Below, piece after piece: positions 1 through 11,700 of a stretch of 64,000 nt of DNA (the stretch's first letter is position 1; every line of letters starts with the position of its first letter). The position numbers and the translations under genes are program-made. This DNA is from Pseudo-nitzschia pungens (Eukaryota > Bacillariophyta > Bacillariophyceae > Bacillariales > Bacillariaceae). Where the stretch lies: NCBI GenBank assembly GCA_037355855.1, contig CM074760.1, positions 6,440,501 through 6,504,500 of the forward strand, read 5' to 3'. The notes under the pieces were generated by a model. The model did not search any database, had not been told where the DNA came from, and saw only the letters and a list, made by a program, of their open reading frames with translations.

Positions 1-64
1 TGACTGAATCGAAGATCATAAAACAAGGAGAAAGCGCAAGACAGATCAAGGCAAGGGAATCCAG

Positions 65-220
65 TCAGAGAGTTAAAAAACAATCTATTCGCGAGACAGA
101 AGCATCCCGAGTGAATCGACCTCGTTTCGTACCTCCGCCGAACCCCATCTGTTCAAAGGAAGCTTGGTTCTTGTATATCAATTGTTGGACTACGTCCATC
201 GGTTCATTATTGCCAGACAT
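65..220 (-). CDS. possible small ORF or terminal exon at the left edge, function unknown
   Basis: A 51-codon open frame starts with ATG at 220 and ends with TGA at 65. A CAG preceded by pyrimidines lies just upstream near 240 (reverse strand), so the frame could be the last exon of a longer gene whose first exon contains the ATG near 372. The predicted peptide is Gln/Asn- and Arg/Gly-rich and has no domain I recognise. The segment could also be untranslated. Confidence is low. Confidence 0.2.
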   Translation of the reverse strand: MSGNNEPMDVVQQLIYKNQASFEQMGFGGGTKRGRFTRDASVSRIDCFLTL

Positions 221-923
221 ACTTGCTTGTGGCTTGGTTTCCTGAAATGAGCTTCGCTTCGAGTCCGAGTAGATCTGATCCCAGCTTTTGTGATCCTTCT
301 GTTCGTGTGTTTGTCATATGCGTCTAGGACTGTATCAAAAATCTGCGGAGCTTCATTGCCGAACGCTTTCATCGACGAACTGCGAACTGCGACAACGACT
401 AAAAAAGTCAGAAGAATGGTACAGTAACCTTGTACTAACAACAAATAATTAGAGAATATTATAATAATTATTACAAGGTTGAAAGATTGGGACGGGAGGG
501 ATGCAGGAATTCAAATTCATTCTCGAGTTTTTACATAATTTCAAATTATTGAGATCGGCGTAACTCACCTGTTACAAAGGGGTCGCGTAAGAACCTTACT
601 GGTATGAGTAATGAGTACGGAGTACGGTACCTTACGCACTCGTACTTCGTATTCAGTACTTCTTCTTATTATTATTTCGTACCGTACTTATTCTACTCAG
701 TATTTTGATTCCTGAAGTGAGAATTGAGAATGATTCTGAACAGATTCGAGGATTCATAAAAAATCTACAACTAACCTTACGAGTACCAACAACGATGAAC
801 AATACGAAGACGAATTACTTTTACGAGCTTTGAGGTGGGAACAAATGAATGATATGGAACCGATTCTGATACTACTTTAGTTCAGAGGCAAACAACCATA
901 AATTCAGTCGGAGAGTCTTTGCG

Positions 924-2840
924 ATGGAAATTGTTGCGAGGGTATCTCGAGCCAATGCATCGTGGCTAGTCTACGGCTTCCTCTTGCTTTTGCGTATCCT
1001 TGTTGACCCTTTCTTGCTTGGATATGTCCATCCAGATGAGTTTTTCCAAGGAGGGCAGGAGCTATTTTTTGGATGCCCACCAACCATTCCCTGGGAATTC
1101 GAACCTTCCAACGCTCTTCGATCAATAATACCCCCGGTTCTGACAACATGGATTCCCTTGCAAATCTACAGCTGGTGTCGCTACTTCTTCCAGGCAGGAT
1201 TCGGTTGTGACAACATAATGGTTGAAATGGGAACCTTGTCCGGAATCGAGGTCTTAGTTATTCCCAGGATAGTCTGCGCTTTGCTCTCATTTTTGACCAT
1301 AGACTGCGCCGTCTGGTCTATTTGCAACACTGGGAACAGGCTAAACACTGGAACGACAAGACGAGGGGTTCCAATACCGGTTTTGCTCTTGGCGAGTGCA
1401 TGGCCTACCATGGTCATGTTGAGTCGGCCGTTCTCCAATTCAGTAGAGTCTTATGTTCTCGCCTTGTTGATGGCGACTGTTTTGACCATCGGTACTGACG
1501 GAAAACAAGTTTTATCTGAGCAAACTGTCGACCTTTTCTTCTGCTGTAAGGTTGGAACGATCTGTGCTCTCGGAATTTTCACCAGATTCACTTTTGTCTT
1601 CTTCGCGTTTCCGATTCTTCTGTTTCTATTGAGAGATATGATAAGAAGTTTTGGTGTCAAGAAACGTACTCTGTGGAGGAAACTGGGATTAATGGCTGTC
1701 TCCTTTGTTTTTGTAGGCCTAGGAATTGTATGGGCAGACACTTTGTTTTATTCGTCAAGACAAAACAATGAGGTCACGGATTTATCTGACCAAAATGATG
1801 CTCCACTGGCATATCTATCTGATTCCTTATCCTTCGTTTTGACACCGTTCAACGCATTGGCCTACAACAGCAAGACATCAAACTTGAAGGATCATGGCCT
1901 TCATCCAAGATGGACGCACGCAGTGGTGAACATGCTAATCATGTACGGACCTTTGGCATTATCTGCATACTACTTGATGACTGCAGAATTCATAAACTAC
2001 ACTAGAAGTAGAGCGGCGACGAAAGGCCGAAGTCTCAAATCTATTGAAGACGACAGTCACTTGGTGGGATCTGCTGCTGTTGTCATAGTCGGTCTGGGAT
2101 TTCTTTCCCTCGCTCCTCACCAGGAACCTCGATTTCTGTTGCCCCTGCTACTTCCACTCGTTCTAATTGGCGAGAAAGCTATTCTGACTTATCCCATTGC
2201 AGGACCAGTTATTTGGGTGGTTTTCAATACAATATTGTTCACATTATTTGGTATTTTGCACCAAGGAGGTGTTACGCAATCATTGCTAGCGATTGGATCA
2301 ACTGAAATATGGTCCAACCAGAACCAGCCTACGTCATGGATTTACATGCGAACCTACATGCCTCCAACGTTCTTGTCCAGGTTGTCGCGTACTCTGGTAG
2401 ACGATAGCTCGAGGAGTTGTGATAGGTATCAAAAGAACGGGGTTTGCCACCGTATTTCATTTGATACATCTGGCATATATCCTCAGAGTGCCTGCCAGGA
2501 GGAGAGAGTCCGTATTGTGGATTTGAAGGGTTCTGGTCTAGATGAACTATGGGAAACCCTACAATCAGAACTCAACTGTGCCAAAATCGGCGATGACTCG
2601 GAGTCAAATTCTTTCCTGTATCTTGTCGTACCTTTTTTGGCGGAGAGCGACAGTAATGAAAACTTCGGCCTTACTTTGTCATCGCGTTGCCAACTCCCCG
2701 ATGGTGTCTACGACTGCAATCATGTACAGAGTTATGGCCCACACTTGACAACCGAAGACTTTCCACCGTTCGATGGATCTGCATTGCAGTTCTACAATTC
2801 GCTGTCTTTGAACATATTCAACGTGTCATGTGCAATTTGA
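924..2840 (+). CDS. GPI mannosyltransferase 4 (SMP3/PIG-Z family, GT22)
   Basis: Intronless, 638 residues. It should act in the ER membrane, adding the fourth, side-branch mannose to the GPI anchor precursor with dolichol-phosphate mannose as donor. Visible support: a first hydrophobic segment at about residues 14-34, then the GT22 signature HPDEFFQ at 36-42 with the acidic pair expected in the first luminal loop. A conserved IPWEFEPSNALRS block, the SRPFSNSVES motif and a PHQEPRFLLP motif near residue 397 follow, all typical of the PIGB/PIGM-like GT22 enzymes and closest to SMP3/PIGZ. Multiple hydrophobic segments run through the first 470 residues; the last 150 form a soluble, cysteine-containing tail. 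The ATG at 924 is the first in frame after upstream stops. PIGB or ALG9/ALG12 are the alternatives within GT22, but the motif set favours PIGZ. Confidence 0.85.
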   Translation: MEIVARVSRANASWLVYGFLLLLRILVDPFLLGYVHPDEFFQGGQELFFGCPPTIPWEFEPSNALRSIIPPVLTTWIPLQIYSWCRYFFQAGFGCDNIMVEMGTLSGIEVLVIPRIVCALLSFLTIDCAVWSICNTGNRLNTGTTRRGVPIPVLLLASAWPTMVMLSRPFSNSVESYVLALLMATVLTIGTDGKQVLSEQTVDLFFCCKVGTICALGIFTRFTFVFFAFPILLFLLRDMIRSFGVKKRTLWRKLGLMAVSFVFVGLGIVWADTLFYSSRQNNEVTDLSDQNDAPLAYLSDSLSFVLTPFNALAYNSKTSNLKDHGLHPRWTHAVVNMLIMYGPLALSAYYLMTAEFINYTRSRAATKGRSLKSIEDDSHLVGSAAVVIVGLGFLSLAPHQEPRFLLPLLLPLVLIGEKAILTYPIAGPVIWVVFNTILFTLFGILHQGGVTQSLLAIGSTEIWSNQNQPTSWIYMRTYMPPTFLSRLSRTLVDDSSRSCDRYQKNGVCHRISFDTSGIYPQSACQEERVRIVDLKGSGLDELWETLQSELNCAKIGDDSESNSFLYLVVPFLAESDSNENFGLTLSSRCQLPDGVYDCNHVQSYGPHLTTEDFPPFDGSALQFYNSLSLNIFNVSCAI

Positions 2841-3081
2841 CACGAAACAATGACGGCGATGTTTATTCAAATAATGAAAAGTTTTTTCTTATATTATATT
2901 TTGATGTATTAGAAGTAATAGTGACAGGTCACTGTTTATGCACAAATTTTGAGTCGAAACGAACTCGACAACAGCATGCTATCGCCTGATGGCATCTGAC
3001 GGGTAGTTCGAAGTCACGCACAGAATGATAGTTGCGTCATAATCGGGGAAATACGGGTATTTGAGGCGTTAGCGATGAATT

Positions 3082-3104
3082 CATATATATATATATATAT
3101 ATAT
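3082..3104. repeat. (AT)n microsatellite
   Basis: An uninterrupted run of alternating A and T of about 23 bases lies in the 437-bp spacer between the GPI mannosyltransferase and the aldo/keto reductase genes, which converge here. No other feature was seen in that spacer. Confidence 0.9.
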
Positions 3105-3277
3105 TAGAAAGATTCTCTGCATTTCTCCATCAAACTTTTCCTATAGAAGTAGTAGTTTGGAACGATGCTCATGGTAATTTTGAAGTGGAAAAAGAGTTTA
3201 CCGGTCACGTCGATTCCGATCTCTGAAGAATTTGAACTCGAAACTGATTATCGATGATCAACAGTCTCGCTTACCAC

Positions 3278-4804
3278 TCAATCCAACTCCCATTTTTCAA
3301 CCCCGTAGCCGACAAATTTTTCGTTTGTTCGCTTGAATCCTGCTCCGTCAAACCCAAATCCTAGCTTATCCGATTCCAGTTCCAACATTTTGATTTCTGT
3401 TTGAGAAAGTCTCCAGCCCATTGCACCTAGATTATCTTCGAGCTGCTGCACAGTCCTGCAGCCGGGAATTGGAATCGCTCCTTTGCTGATGATATAATTC
3501 AGAGCAACTTGTGCCACGGTTTTTCTTCGCCTCTTCGCAATGGTTGCCATTGTCTTCAATAACGGTTGAATGCCACCCAGGGGAATTGTGTCGCCATCAC
3601 CAGAAGCGTATCGCTCCAAATCTGCAAGTTCTAAATTTGACTTTTTCTTCCGACTGAGAGAAATCATCTCTGGATTCAAATTAGTCTCGTCCCACAATTC
3701 GTTCGAATACTTTCCCGTCAATAAGCCCATGGCGAATGGATAATATGCAAGGACTTTCACACCTAGCTTGTTGCACTTGTCGATAGTTTCCAGAGATCCA
3801 TTGTGTCTTCCCAACAACGAAAACGAAATCTGATTGGAGGCCAATGGGACTCCCTTTTCTGCCAGCGCGTCGTGGCACTGTTGCACAAGAGTTGGTCCAT
3901 AATTACTGACAAGACAAATTACATGAAAACGTCAGACTGAGGAGTTAGTTTGGGTGATATGCCAATGACGGGAACGGAATCAAACACGCATGAGATGACT
4001 TGTATGCGAACCCTGAAACACTCACCACACTCCAACGTTCTTTACGAGTCCCCTGTTGTAGCACTCAGCTAATCCTTCCCAGTAAGTGGCATCTTTTGTT
4101 TCCACTTTTCCAAATGCTCTCAACGGTTGGACGACTGAAGTATGTTGGATTTTGGAACACGGAATAAAGATAGAGTTTAGACACAGAAGACCGTTGACAA
4201 AATCACGAATAATTTGGCAAGCTGTTGGAGAAAACAGAACCCGCATTCCAGCGGAAAACTTACTGTCTGGCATGTGTATCTGATACAAATCTAACTGCGA
4301 AACACCAAGATTTCTGCAGGATTGTTCACACGCGTCCACAACGCTCTGAACAGAGGTCCTCCACGGTACGGGTGTAAACTTCGTCGCAACTACAGGCTTT
4401 AACAGGTTCGGGCCCTCAGTTTGCTCCACTTTCTTCAAGTACTTGCTCGTCATTCGTTCCGTCTCTCCATAGCCCATTCCGAAGGCTGTTTTAAAATGTG
4501 ATCCGTAACGTTCTGCTGTATCGAAAAATGCTCCATTCGAATTATGTGCCTGTCTTACCACCTCTTCCAGTTCTTTGTTTTCCGAAGAGAACATGCTGTC
4601 AGAGGACCAAGAAATAGTTCCTATACCCACAGTTGGAACGCTGATACTTCCAATTTTCGTCTTGTCAAGAGGTTTAGAAGGCTGCTTTCGAATCATTGGT
4701 GCTTTCGGTTTTACGTTGGAAACACCCACGTATGCCTCGGAGCAGTACGGGGCGGTGAGTATGTAAAGGCCAGCCACTGTGGAGAGCATGATTGTGTATG
4801 TCAT
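3278..4804 (-). CDS. aldo/keto reductase, probable plastid precursor, two exons
   Basis: Exon 1 is 4804-4026 and exon 2 is 3905-3278, with a 120-nt intron (GTGAGT...CAG); the join restores a VGVCNYG motif and gives 468 residues. It is an NAD(P)H-dependent oxidoreductase with a TIM-barrel fold. The catalytic tetrad is visible as D95 and Y100 (DTAERY), K142 (ATKF) and H177 (QIHMPD). The C-terminal IPIPG motif near the cofactor site is followed by a conserved QLEDNLGA stretch. The N-terminus is hydrophobic and ends CSEA/YVGVS, which fits a signal peptide with an aromatic residue at +1 as in bipartite diatom plastid presequences. The substrate cannot be told from sequence; plant plastid pyridoxal reductase-like and general AKR enzymes are the nearest types. 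Reading through the intron would stop at once (TGG TGA). Confidence 0.85.
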
Positions 4805-7048
4805 TGTTCTATAATACTACAAAAGACGGAAGTCGTTGATGGGGATTGTTTGTAATTTTCGATAGCTTAAAATACTAGACTTGAATTGAGAATTGAGTAT
4901 TATGAGCAAACAACCGGTATTGAAGGTGCTCGGTTCAGTGGCCAGAGTTGGCTTTTCCTATCGCTATGTTACGGTTCGATTTCGTTCTGCTTTCCAGAAC
5001 TGAATCGCTTCAAAGCACGAGTAATTATTCAAAACAACGGGTAAACATTCAGAAATCAATAGAATTCCGTGAAACAATCAGCATGAGGAGTCGTCGATGA
5101 TGACGATGTTTTGACGCACAGCTGAGTGTTCCATTGGACGTGTTTGTGTTCTTCGTTCTTTTGTGTGGCCTAAGAGCTATGACATTTTCGTGTTTCATTA
5201 TTCTACAACGGAGATTATCACAGCGAATTTTTTCATTCATGACTCAAAAATGATAGATGGGCTGTGACGTGTTCTCAGGTGTCCAAACGTGTCAATCAAC
5301 ATTAATAATTGTAATAATCACCTTTCTCTTGGAACAATGGAAACTTTGAACAAAGTAAAATTTAGTGACCTGAAACTCGCAGAAGTTGTGCAGAAGAACG
5401 AGAGAGCATTCCTTTTTTCACGAATGTCAGATCAAGAGAGCGACGATTTTTCTTTTTTGTGAATTCATGATTACAATACTACGGAATTCCTATCAGCTGT
5501 CCCCCGGTTTCCGTAGAAATAAGTAGTTGAGGATGTAGAACCAGGGGACAGCTGATAGGAACTTTGTAGTAATAGTAGTATTACAAGAAGATGTATCTTA
5601 CCTGTTCCGAAACGTGTACGAAGAGGACGAAACTACTATTATTTTTTTTCATATTCGATGTCACGAAGATCTTGAAGCAGAGGGAAAGATTTAGTACTAG
5701 TAGTTGCACTTTTTTCTCGAGAAAAGGTTACCTTTGCATGACCGATAACAGAGAAGCAGATTTTTTTTCAAAAGTTGATGCACAGGCATTAAAACTTGTG
5801 GGAAAATCGATGTTATTGTTTGAGCTGTTGGATACTACTATTCTTCTTGCCATCCTTCTTGGATATTCCGCTTTTTAGTAACCAGCACCGGCAGATACAA
5901 ACCGTGGGTTGTGACGCTTGCCAGTTGTTGTTGGAGGAAAAGATAAGAGCTAGCAGCTACTATTCATCTTGATTTCCTACTCCTCTCTCCTTCTTTGTAT
6001 TCCAGTTCTTTCCTCCTCAACCAAACATGGTGTGTAACACTACTAGTATAAACCAACAAGACTTCGATTCAACCACCACCAGGAGCATTGTTGTCATAAA
6101 AGTAGTAGTAGCAAGTGCTGTTCTTCTCTGCCTATTGGATCATTATCACTTGCATTCGCTTGCCTGGTGAACTTGTACAAATGAATTCAAGCCTTCAAAT
6201 GCAGAATTGGTAGCTGCAGTCGTTGTTTCTGTCACCCGGGGGAAAAAATGAAATCTTCTCCTCATTTGCACTGACTTCGTTCGGTATTTAGCATTGAATT
6301 TCCCCTATTTTCGCTGTAATAATAGTATTGAGTATCGTTATTCTGTCAAAACACTTACAACATTATTCTTTCAACCTCCAATAACGCTTTCCTTCCATCA
6401 CTCCGCGGGCACGTACCGTTACTCGTTTACCATGAGCGATAGCATTACCGTACGGTACAGCATCATTTTTATTTTTTTGATTGAATGCACCGTAACTACA
6501 CGTAAGGCTACTGTACAGTAAGGTTTATTACGAAGTATGAATAAGCCTTACCTATTGAATACAGAAATTAATTCTCATCTCAACAAAATAATAGTAGTAA
6601 AAATAATCCGTGCAAAGTGAAACCTAAACGACAAAGATTACTTCGTACAAAATTACTGTACGGTAAACCTTACTGTATTTATTTTTTAAAATGTTGACGA
6701 CACCTGAACGATTCTTGTACCGGTACCGGTAGGATTGAAAGGTAAGTTAACGAAAGACGAAGCAAGGAAATCTTCGAGGAAAGCCCTTTTTTGGAACCGA
6801 TTTGTCGGCTCCATATCCTTCTGCCTGTTGTGTCGACAGAACAAACCATTAAAACATCCTTCTCTTTCATGTTTCGGAATTATCAGCACTGGAAAGTTTC
6901 TCTCCCGATCCTTTTGATTCGGTTCCATTTCATTTCTAAGCATCCCCAACCATTCACCGTGGCTGCATTGCAATCGAGATTGAACAGACCAACACAATTC
7001 GGACCATCCAGACTTCTGACAGATCGCTTCCAAGCACCATTCTGCCTG
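4805..7048. other. 2.2-kb intergenic region without a convincing gene
   Basis: Contains a 93-bp inverted-repeat element at 5478-5570, AGT/TAG triplet runs near 5570-5580 and 6100, and several copies of the GTAAGGTTA/TACGGTA word between about 6400 and 6680. The longest open frames, such as 5591-5878, are low complexity and resemble no family. Confidence 0.6.
5478..5570 (+). mobile_element. 93-bp MITE-like inverted-repeat element, copy 1
   Basis: Terminal inverted repeats of 27 bp (5478-5504 and 5544-5570, three mismatches) share the core CCTATCAGCTGTCCCC. A 39-bp centre separates them. A second copy of exactly the same length lies at 37375-37467 in reverse orientation, and the centre is conserved too, with GTAGAAAT and GTAGAACC blocks. 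Flanking AAT triplets could be a 3-bp target duplication, but this is not certain. It has no coding capacity. A conserved hairpin-forming regulatory or RNA element is the alternative. Confidence 0.65.
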
Positions 7049-8648
7049 ATGGCAAGCAAGAAGGATCCTCTAGACAGATCAAATAACAGTACCAATAATA
7101 GCAACATGATCGTGCGAGTTCGTTCCAATCTCGGAACCACAAAGCTCACGATAGAGGACGATGGCAACACGACCGAGTCCACCGTTAGAGCTGCATTAAT
7201 AGAGGAACAACAAATCAGAACTGGCAAGACTTTTAGATTGACACAAGACCTAAGTTTTGATCCATCTGGATTGCGCCGAATCAACCCATCACAGACGTTG
7301 AACGAACAGGGCCTTCGACACGGGAGTATGGTGTACTGTCGGCTAGAAGAAGAGAACTCGAGCGATGATCTTATCGGATCCACTGTAGAGGAATCTACAA
7401 CGAAGACTTGTGCTTCTACGAATAAATCTAAGGATAATCCCCCTTCCATCACAATCAGCGTCCAAATCGCTTTTGAATCCAAGGAATGATGATCACGTTA
7501 TTGACTTAGTCGACAGCAGTGACGAAGAGGATACAACTTCTGTCAACCTTCTATCTAGTGACGATGACGACGTTCGAGTGATAAGTCCCAGAAAACCAGC
7601 AGCTATTTACGAGAACACAAGTATCAGCAAGAAAGAGTCGCAAACCCGAAAACGTCGACGATTGGAGATGGATGCCAAAAAAAGGCTGACTAAACCTAGC
7701 ACGTCTAGCGACACTTCGAACAACTCTAAGAAGCCTTCAAACTTTCAGATTGCCTCGTACAATGTATGGTTTGGTCCACCCGACCAAGAAGCAAAACAAG
7801 TCTTTCCAGAAGAGAGAATGAAAGGAATCGTAAAAAGTCTTGATATGGCTTCGAAAATGAAAGGGATTGAGTTAGGAAAGAACTGTCCCCTTCTATTCAT
7901 TGGCCTTCAAGAACTCACGCCTTCCCTGGTTCAATTTTTGACTCCCCATTTTAAAAAAATTGGTTATCGAATATGTACACAACCACTCGGAGCCTTGGGA
8001 TCTCCTTATGGTATTGGAATTGCGGTGCCTGAAGACTTGGGGGTAGTCGAGCGTCGATTTGTACCATTTTCCGACTCGATTCAGGGTCGCGGATTCTTGT
8101 ATGTAAAAACTTCGAACATATTGTTCGCTACAACACATCTCGAAAGCTGGTGCGGACCACAGTACACCGGAAGTAAACAAAGGGAGTCACAATTAGTCGA
8201 GGTAGCGCAATTTTGTCAGGACCAACTCAGATCAGTACCTGGATTAGATTTGGCTGTGATTACTGGGGATTTGAATTGGGACGATGAGCGCAAACAAAAG
8301 AAAAGCAAACCACCCAATCAGAAATTGCTCAGTCTTTTAACAAAAGCGTGGAATGATTCAGGGACTCCATTTGACTATACGTACGATGCGAAAGAAAATC
8401 CGATGTTGAGCGGAAATTTGAGGCGACGCTTCGATCGCTGCATATATATAACACAAAAGGGCAAGATCCAAGGGATGGAAGAACGAAGGAATAATTACAA
8501 GAGTATAAGCTTTCAAAAAGTAGGACGAGAGACTATTCCTCATCTCGTTTGGAACAAAAAGAATCCCTACAACGGGAGTGTCAAGGAAATGCCAGTGACT
8601 CCTAGTGATCATTTTGGAATTGTAGTATCCTTCTCAAATGAAGGCTGA
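7049..8648 (+). CDS. TDP2-like 5'-tyrosyl-DNA phosphodiesterase with N-terminal ubiquitin-like domain and SIM
   Basis: Two frames overlap at 7410-7489. A 49-nt intron at 7410-7458 (GTGCTT...ATCAG) joins them in phase and gives 516 residues; a single-base assembly error is the alternative. The start ATG at 7049 precedes a short polar stretch; an in-frame ATG at 6869 is possible. Domains in order: a ubiquitin/UBX-like beta-grasp region (about residues 18-105, ending RHGSMVYC); an acidic stretch with VIDLVDSSDEED, a textbook SUMO-interacting motif; a basic NLS-like KRRR segment; then an endonuclease/exonuclease/phosphatase catalytic domain. The last shows the four TDP2 signatures: SYNVW (Asn), LQELTP (Glu), THLES plus GDLNWDD (Asp), and SDHFG (His), with a conserved RFDRCIY. 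The family removes trapped topoisomerase II from DNA 5' ends in the nucleus. It is tail-to-tail with the MBD gene, only 100 bp away. Confidence 0.8.
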
Positions 8649-8748
8649 CGTCAAATCTTTCACTATAGAAACACAAGAACGTAATAGAGCTTTGCGTTTT
8701 ATCATAGGTTCTACTGTAGAAATAACGAACTGTGTTCATCGATACCCT

Positions 8749-11700
8749 CTAGTCTTCCGCATAATTTACATTCCGTCGAGTAGATCTCACGGACCCTAAT
8801 CTAGTAGGTTGCTCCCATTCTGCTTCTTGCGCTTGCTGCCACGCATTCATCCGACGTGTAGTCCTCATTGGGCGGGCAGCATATTGCTCGTACCCTCCTT
8901 GGTTAGTAGAAATTGCGGTGCTTGTACCTTTGACTCCATTCGCAGTCAAATAACTTCTTGTATTGCGACACATCAGTTCAAGAGCCAAAGTTAGGAAGCC
9001 GACGGACTTCGAATCTACTCTCAAATCAAAGGAAAAGTCAAGGCAAGGTGATCGTTAGAAAGTACTAAATTATTTCATCTTGAAGGAATTCTTAGTCGAG
9101 AAGAAATACATGGAAACTTACTGGAAACAATTTCGAGAAAGACATTCCGACTCCCTTTCGAATTCCAAAGACCAGAAACGTTTGTTTCGATTGACTCCAA
9201 CTCAATATGCTCCCTTGTGCTTGGATTGTTCAGAAGTTCCTTTCCTGACATCGTGGAGTCGTTCCCTTCTCCTTCTTCGAATTCAGCACCAATGAGCTCA
9301 AAAAAGGCATTTTCAAGCGTCAAAAGACCCTCTCGTGCAGTCTCGAAATCAAAACTATATTCTCTCATTGACGTGATCCAGGCATTTCTTGCACCATTCT
9401 TCCCACCCCAATTGTTGTCGTACGTCAAAACCTTAAGTTTTTGGTAGAGCTCGGCTTCAACTTTCACCATGTACTGGCCAAAACGAATGGGAGTCATGGC
9501 ATGAGGTGCATCGGCAGCTTTGCCGCAGTGTCGTCCTAAGTTGTTCCTGAAAGCTAGAAACGCAGCATCTTGTTCAAAATAATCAGCATCGTTTCGTTTC
9601 CATTGGTGATATCGGCATACACCTTCAATAAGTTCAATTCCAGCGAGCCACACTTCGTTGCCTTTTTCGGTTCGTACAAGCCACAAAGGTGTGGTAACAG
9701 AGTGTAATTCTGGTTCAAATTCAGTTTCATCTTTTTCTATCGGAACTTGGTCTTTTCGAGTTTTCCAACCAATCACTGACGCTACTTCATACCTGCAAAT
9801 ATTCCCCTCTTTGGTCGAGTCGACAACATTTCTGACTCTCACTTTCTCTCCGATAGCAGATGATTTGAGATTTTCAACAGCTTCGATCAAAACTGTATCC
9901 GACCGAGTGGCCATGGCTGAGTTTTTCGCGCCTTCAAACGCCATCTCATCCCCTGTGAATTGATGGTTTTTATCCTTTCCCTCGTTTTCTTGATCTTCAT
10001 CGTCTCCCTCGGGTGGATTCTCGCTTCCCTCAACTTGATCTTTGTTCTCGGCAGTGCCTTCTCCACTTGTTGCCTTTTCTTCCAGAGCTTCCTTCAAACT
10101 TTTCTTCAAGTTACTCTCCCTAATACCTCGACTATCAAGACCTTTCATCAATGCTCGGATCGATGATTCATTTACATGGCATCCCCATTCTCGCCTTGCT
10201 AGAGAACCGGTAGTACCAGAGTGGTGATATTCTTGTCTGCCGAAGTGCTGGAAATCTGTTATCGAGTTTATTTCAGTATCAGGAGGGAAATCCTCCTCAA
10301 AATCAGATGGGCCGATGAAAACCTTTGAGGCATCTGACACGACGTTTATGAAACCTTGTCGATTTGAAAGCAATGAATCAGAGCCTCCCATTACGAGGTT
10401 GACTTCTGTCCACACTTGCGACTGGTCACTACTTTCAAATCGCCAAAATCGATTTCCGAACCTGTCGTATCCAAGCGGTTCAGTTCTAATAAAGCATTTG
10501 TTTAGCTTCGAAATGAGATCTTTCTGAGCATCTGCCACTCTTTTCAACTGCTTAGCATTCTCAAGCTCCATGTGAGCATCGCGAACAATGTCTAGAGACC
10601 AAACTCCATTTGTTTCGTCGTCATGACCGAAGAGCTTCGCCGTTTTGGCAGTTCGGATTGCACTCCTTAAACTTTTCATTGTGCCATCAACCATCGCCTC
10701 CTTCAAATTCTCAATGGCTTGGTTGCGTAGGTCAGGAAGCTCTTTGGCTGCTTCTTTCACCTTGCGTATATCACGTCGAATCTTTTCGATTCGTCTCACT
10801 ATGCTTCTCTCCAAGTCGGAGTCCAGGAGTGCATCTTCACCCCCTAATTCTTCAAAATCTTCTTCCATCATTGCGAGCATCCTTTTCTCTCTCAAAATGA
10901 GCTCTTCCATTGTCAATACGATTAGTAGCTCTGTCTCGAATGCAGCTGCCTCTTGCAGCTTTGCCACTCGCTCCACTACTTCAGTTTTCTTGAAACTCTC
11001 GGGAGTGGGAAGTGCATCAAATTCAGCTTTGATATCGTCGTCAAAATCAAGTATGTCCTGTTCCGTCAGCGTATCAATGTCTTCAGCGGTAAGTTCTTGG
11101 TTGTTTTCGTTCAACTTTCTGATTTCTTCTCTCTTTTCTTCGAGAAAATTGTTTCGGGCCTCCATGGCAAGATCTTTCCTCGCAATATTTATGTCAGAAG
11201 AAGCCTTCTCCTTGGCTTCCCGTTTTGCTCTACGCTGTTCTACGTCTAGCGCTTTCACAGCATTTGTTCTTTGATTGTGATTTGAAGACACTACTTCGTA
11301 GACTCTATTAGTGTCATACGCCGCCTCGATCAGGATTCGAAGAATGGCGAGACGCTCGAAGGGCGTCAATTCTAGATAGTCACCTCCTGCACAAAGAATC
11401 TCCAAAGCATGCTCGATGGATCCATCACCTTTTCCTCCACAGATGAATTCTGAAAAGACTCGACCAGAAGATATAACTTCACGTTCTCGTCGGTCTTTCA
11501 CTGTTAGCTGCGAAAGCTCACGAGATTGGCGAAGGCCATCATCTACTTCGTTTCGAAGTCTTTTATAACGATGAATAATGCGACAGGCAGCGGCTCCTAC
11601 AATATACGGCCAACTGCTAGGATTAAAAAGTTGTGCATTCTGAGATGGTGAAGGCTTTCCTGGTGGTAGAAGAAAATCCACAAGAGTAGGTTGAGGCTTC

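Noticed and set aside
5591..5878. 95-codon open frame next to the first inverted-repeat element
   Set aside because: Low complexity, no homology recognised, and no ATG context or splice signals that suggest a gene.
10645..11274. Long open frame opposite the MBD/DDT/WHIM gene
   Set aside because: Serine-rich mirror of a conserved helical coding region on the other strand; several similar shadows lie in 9080-11270.
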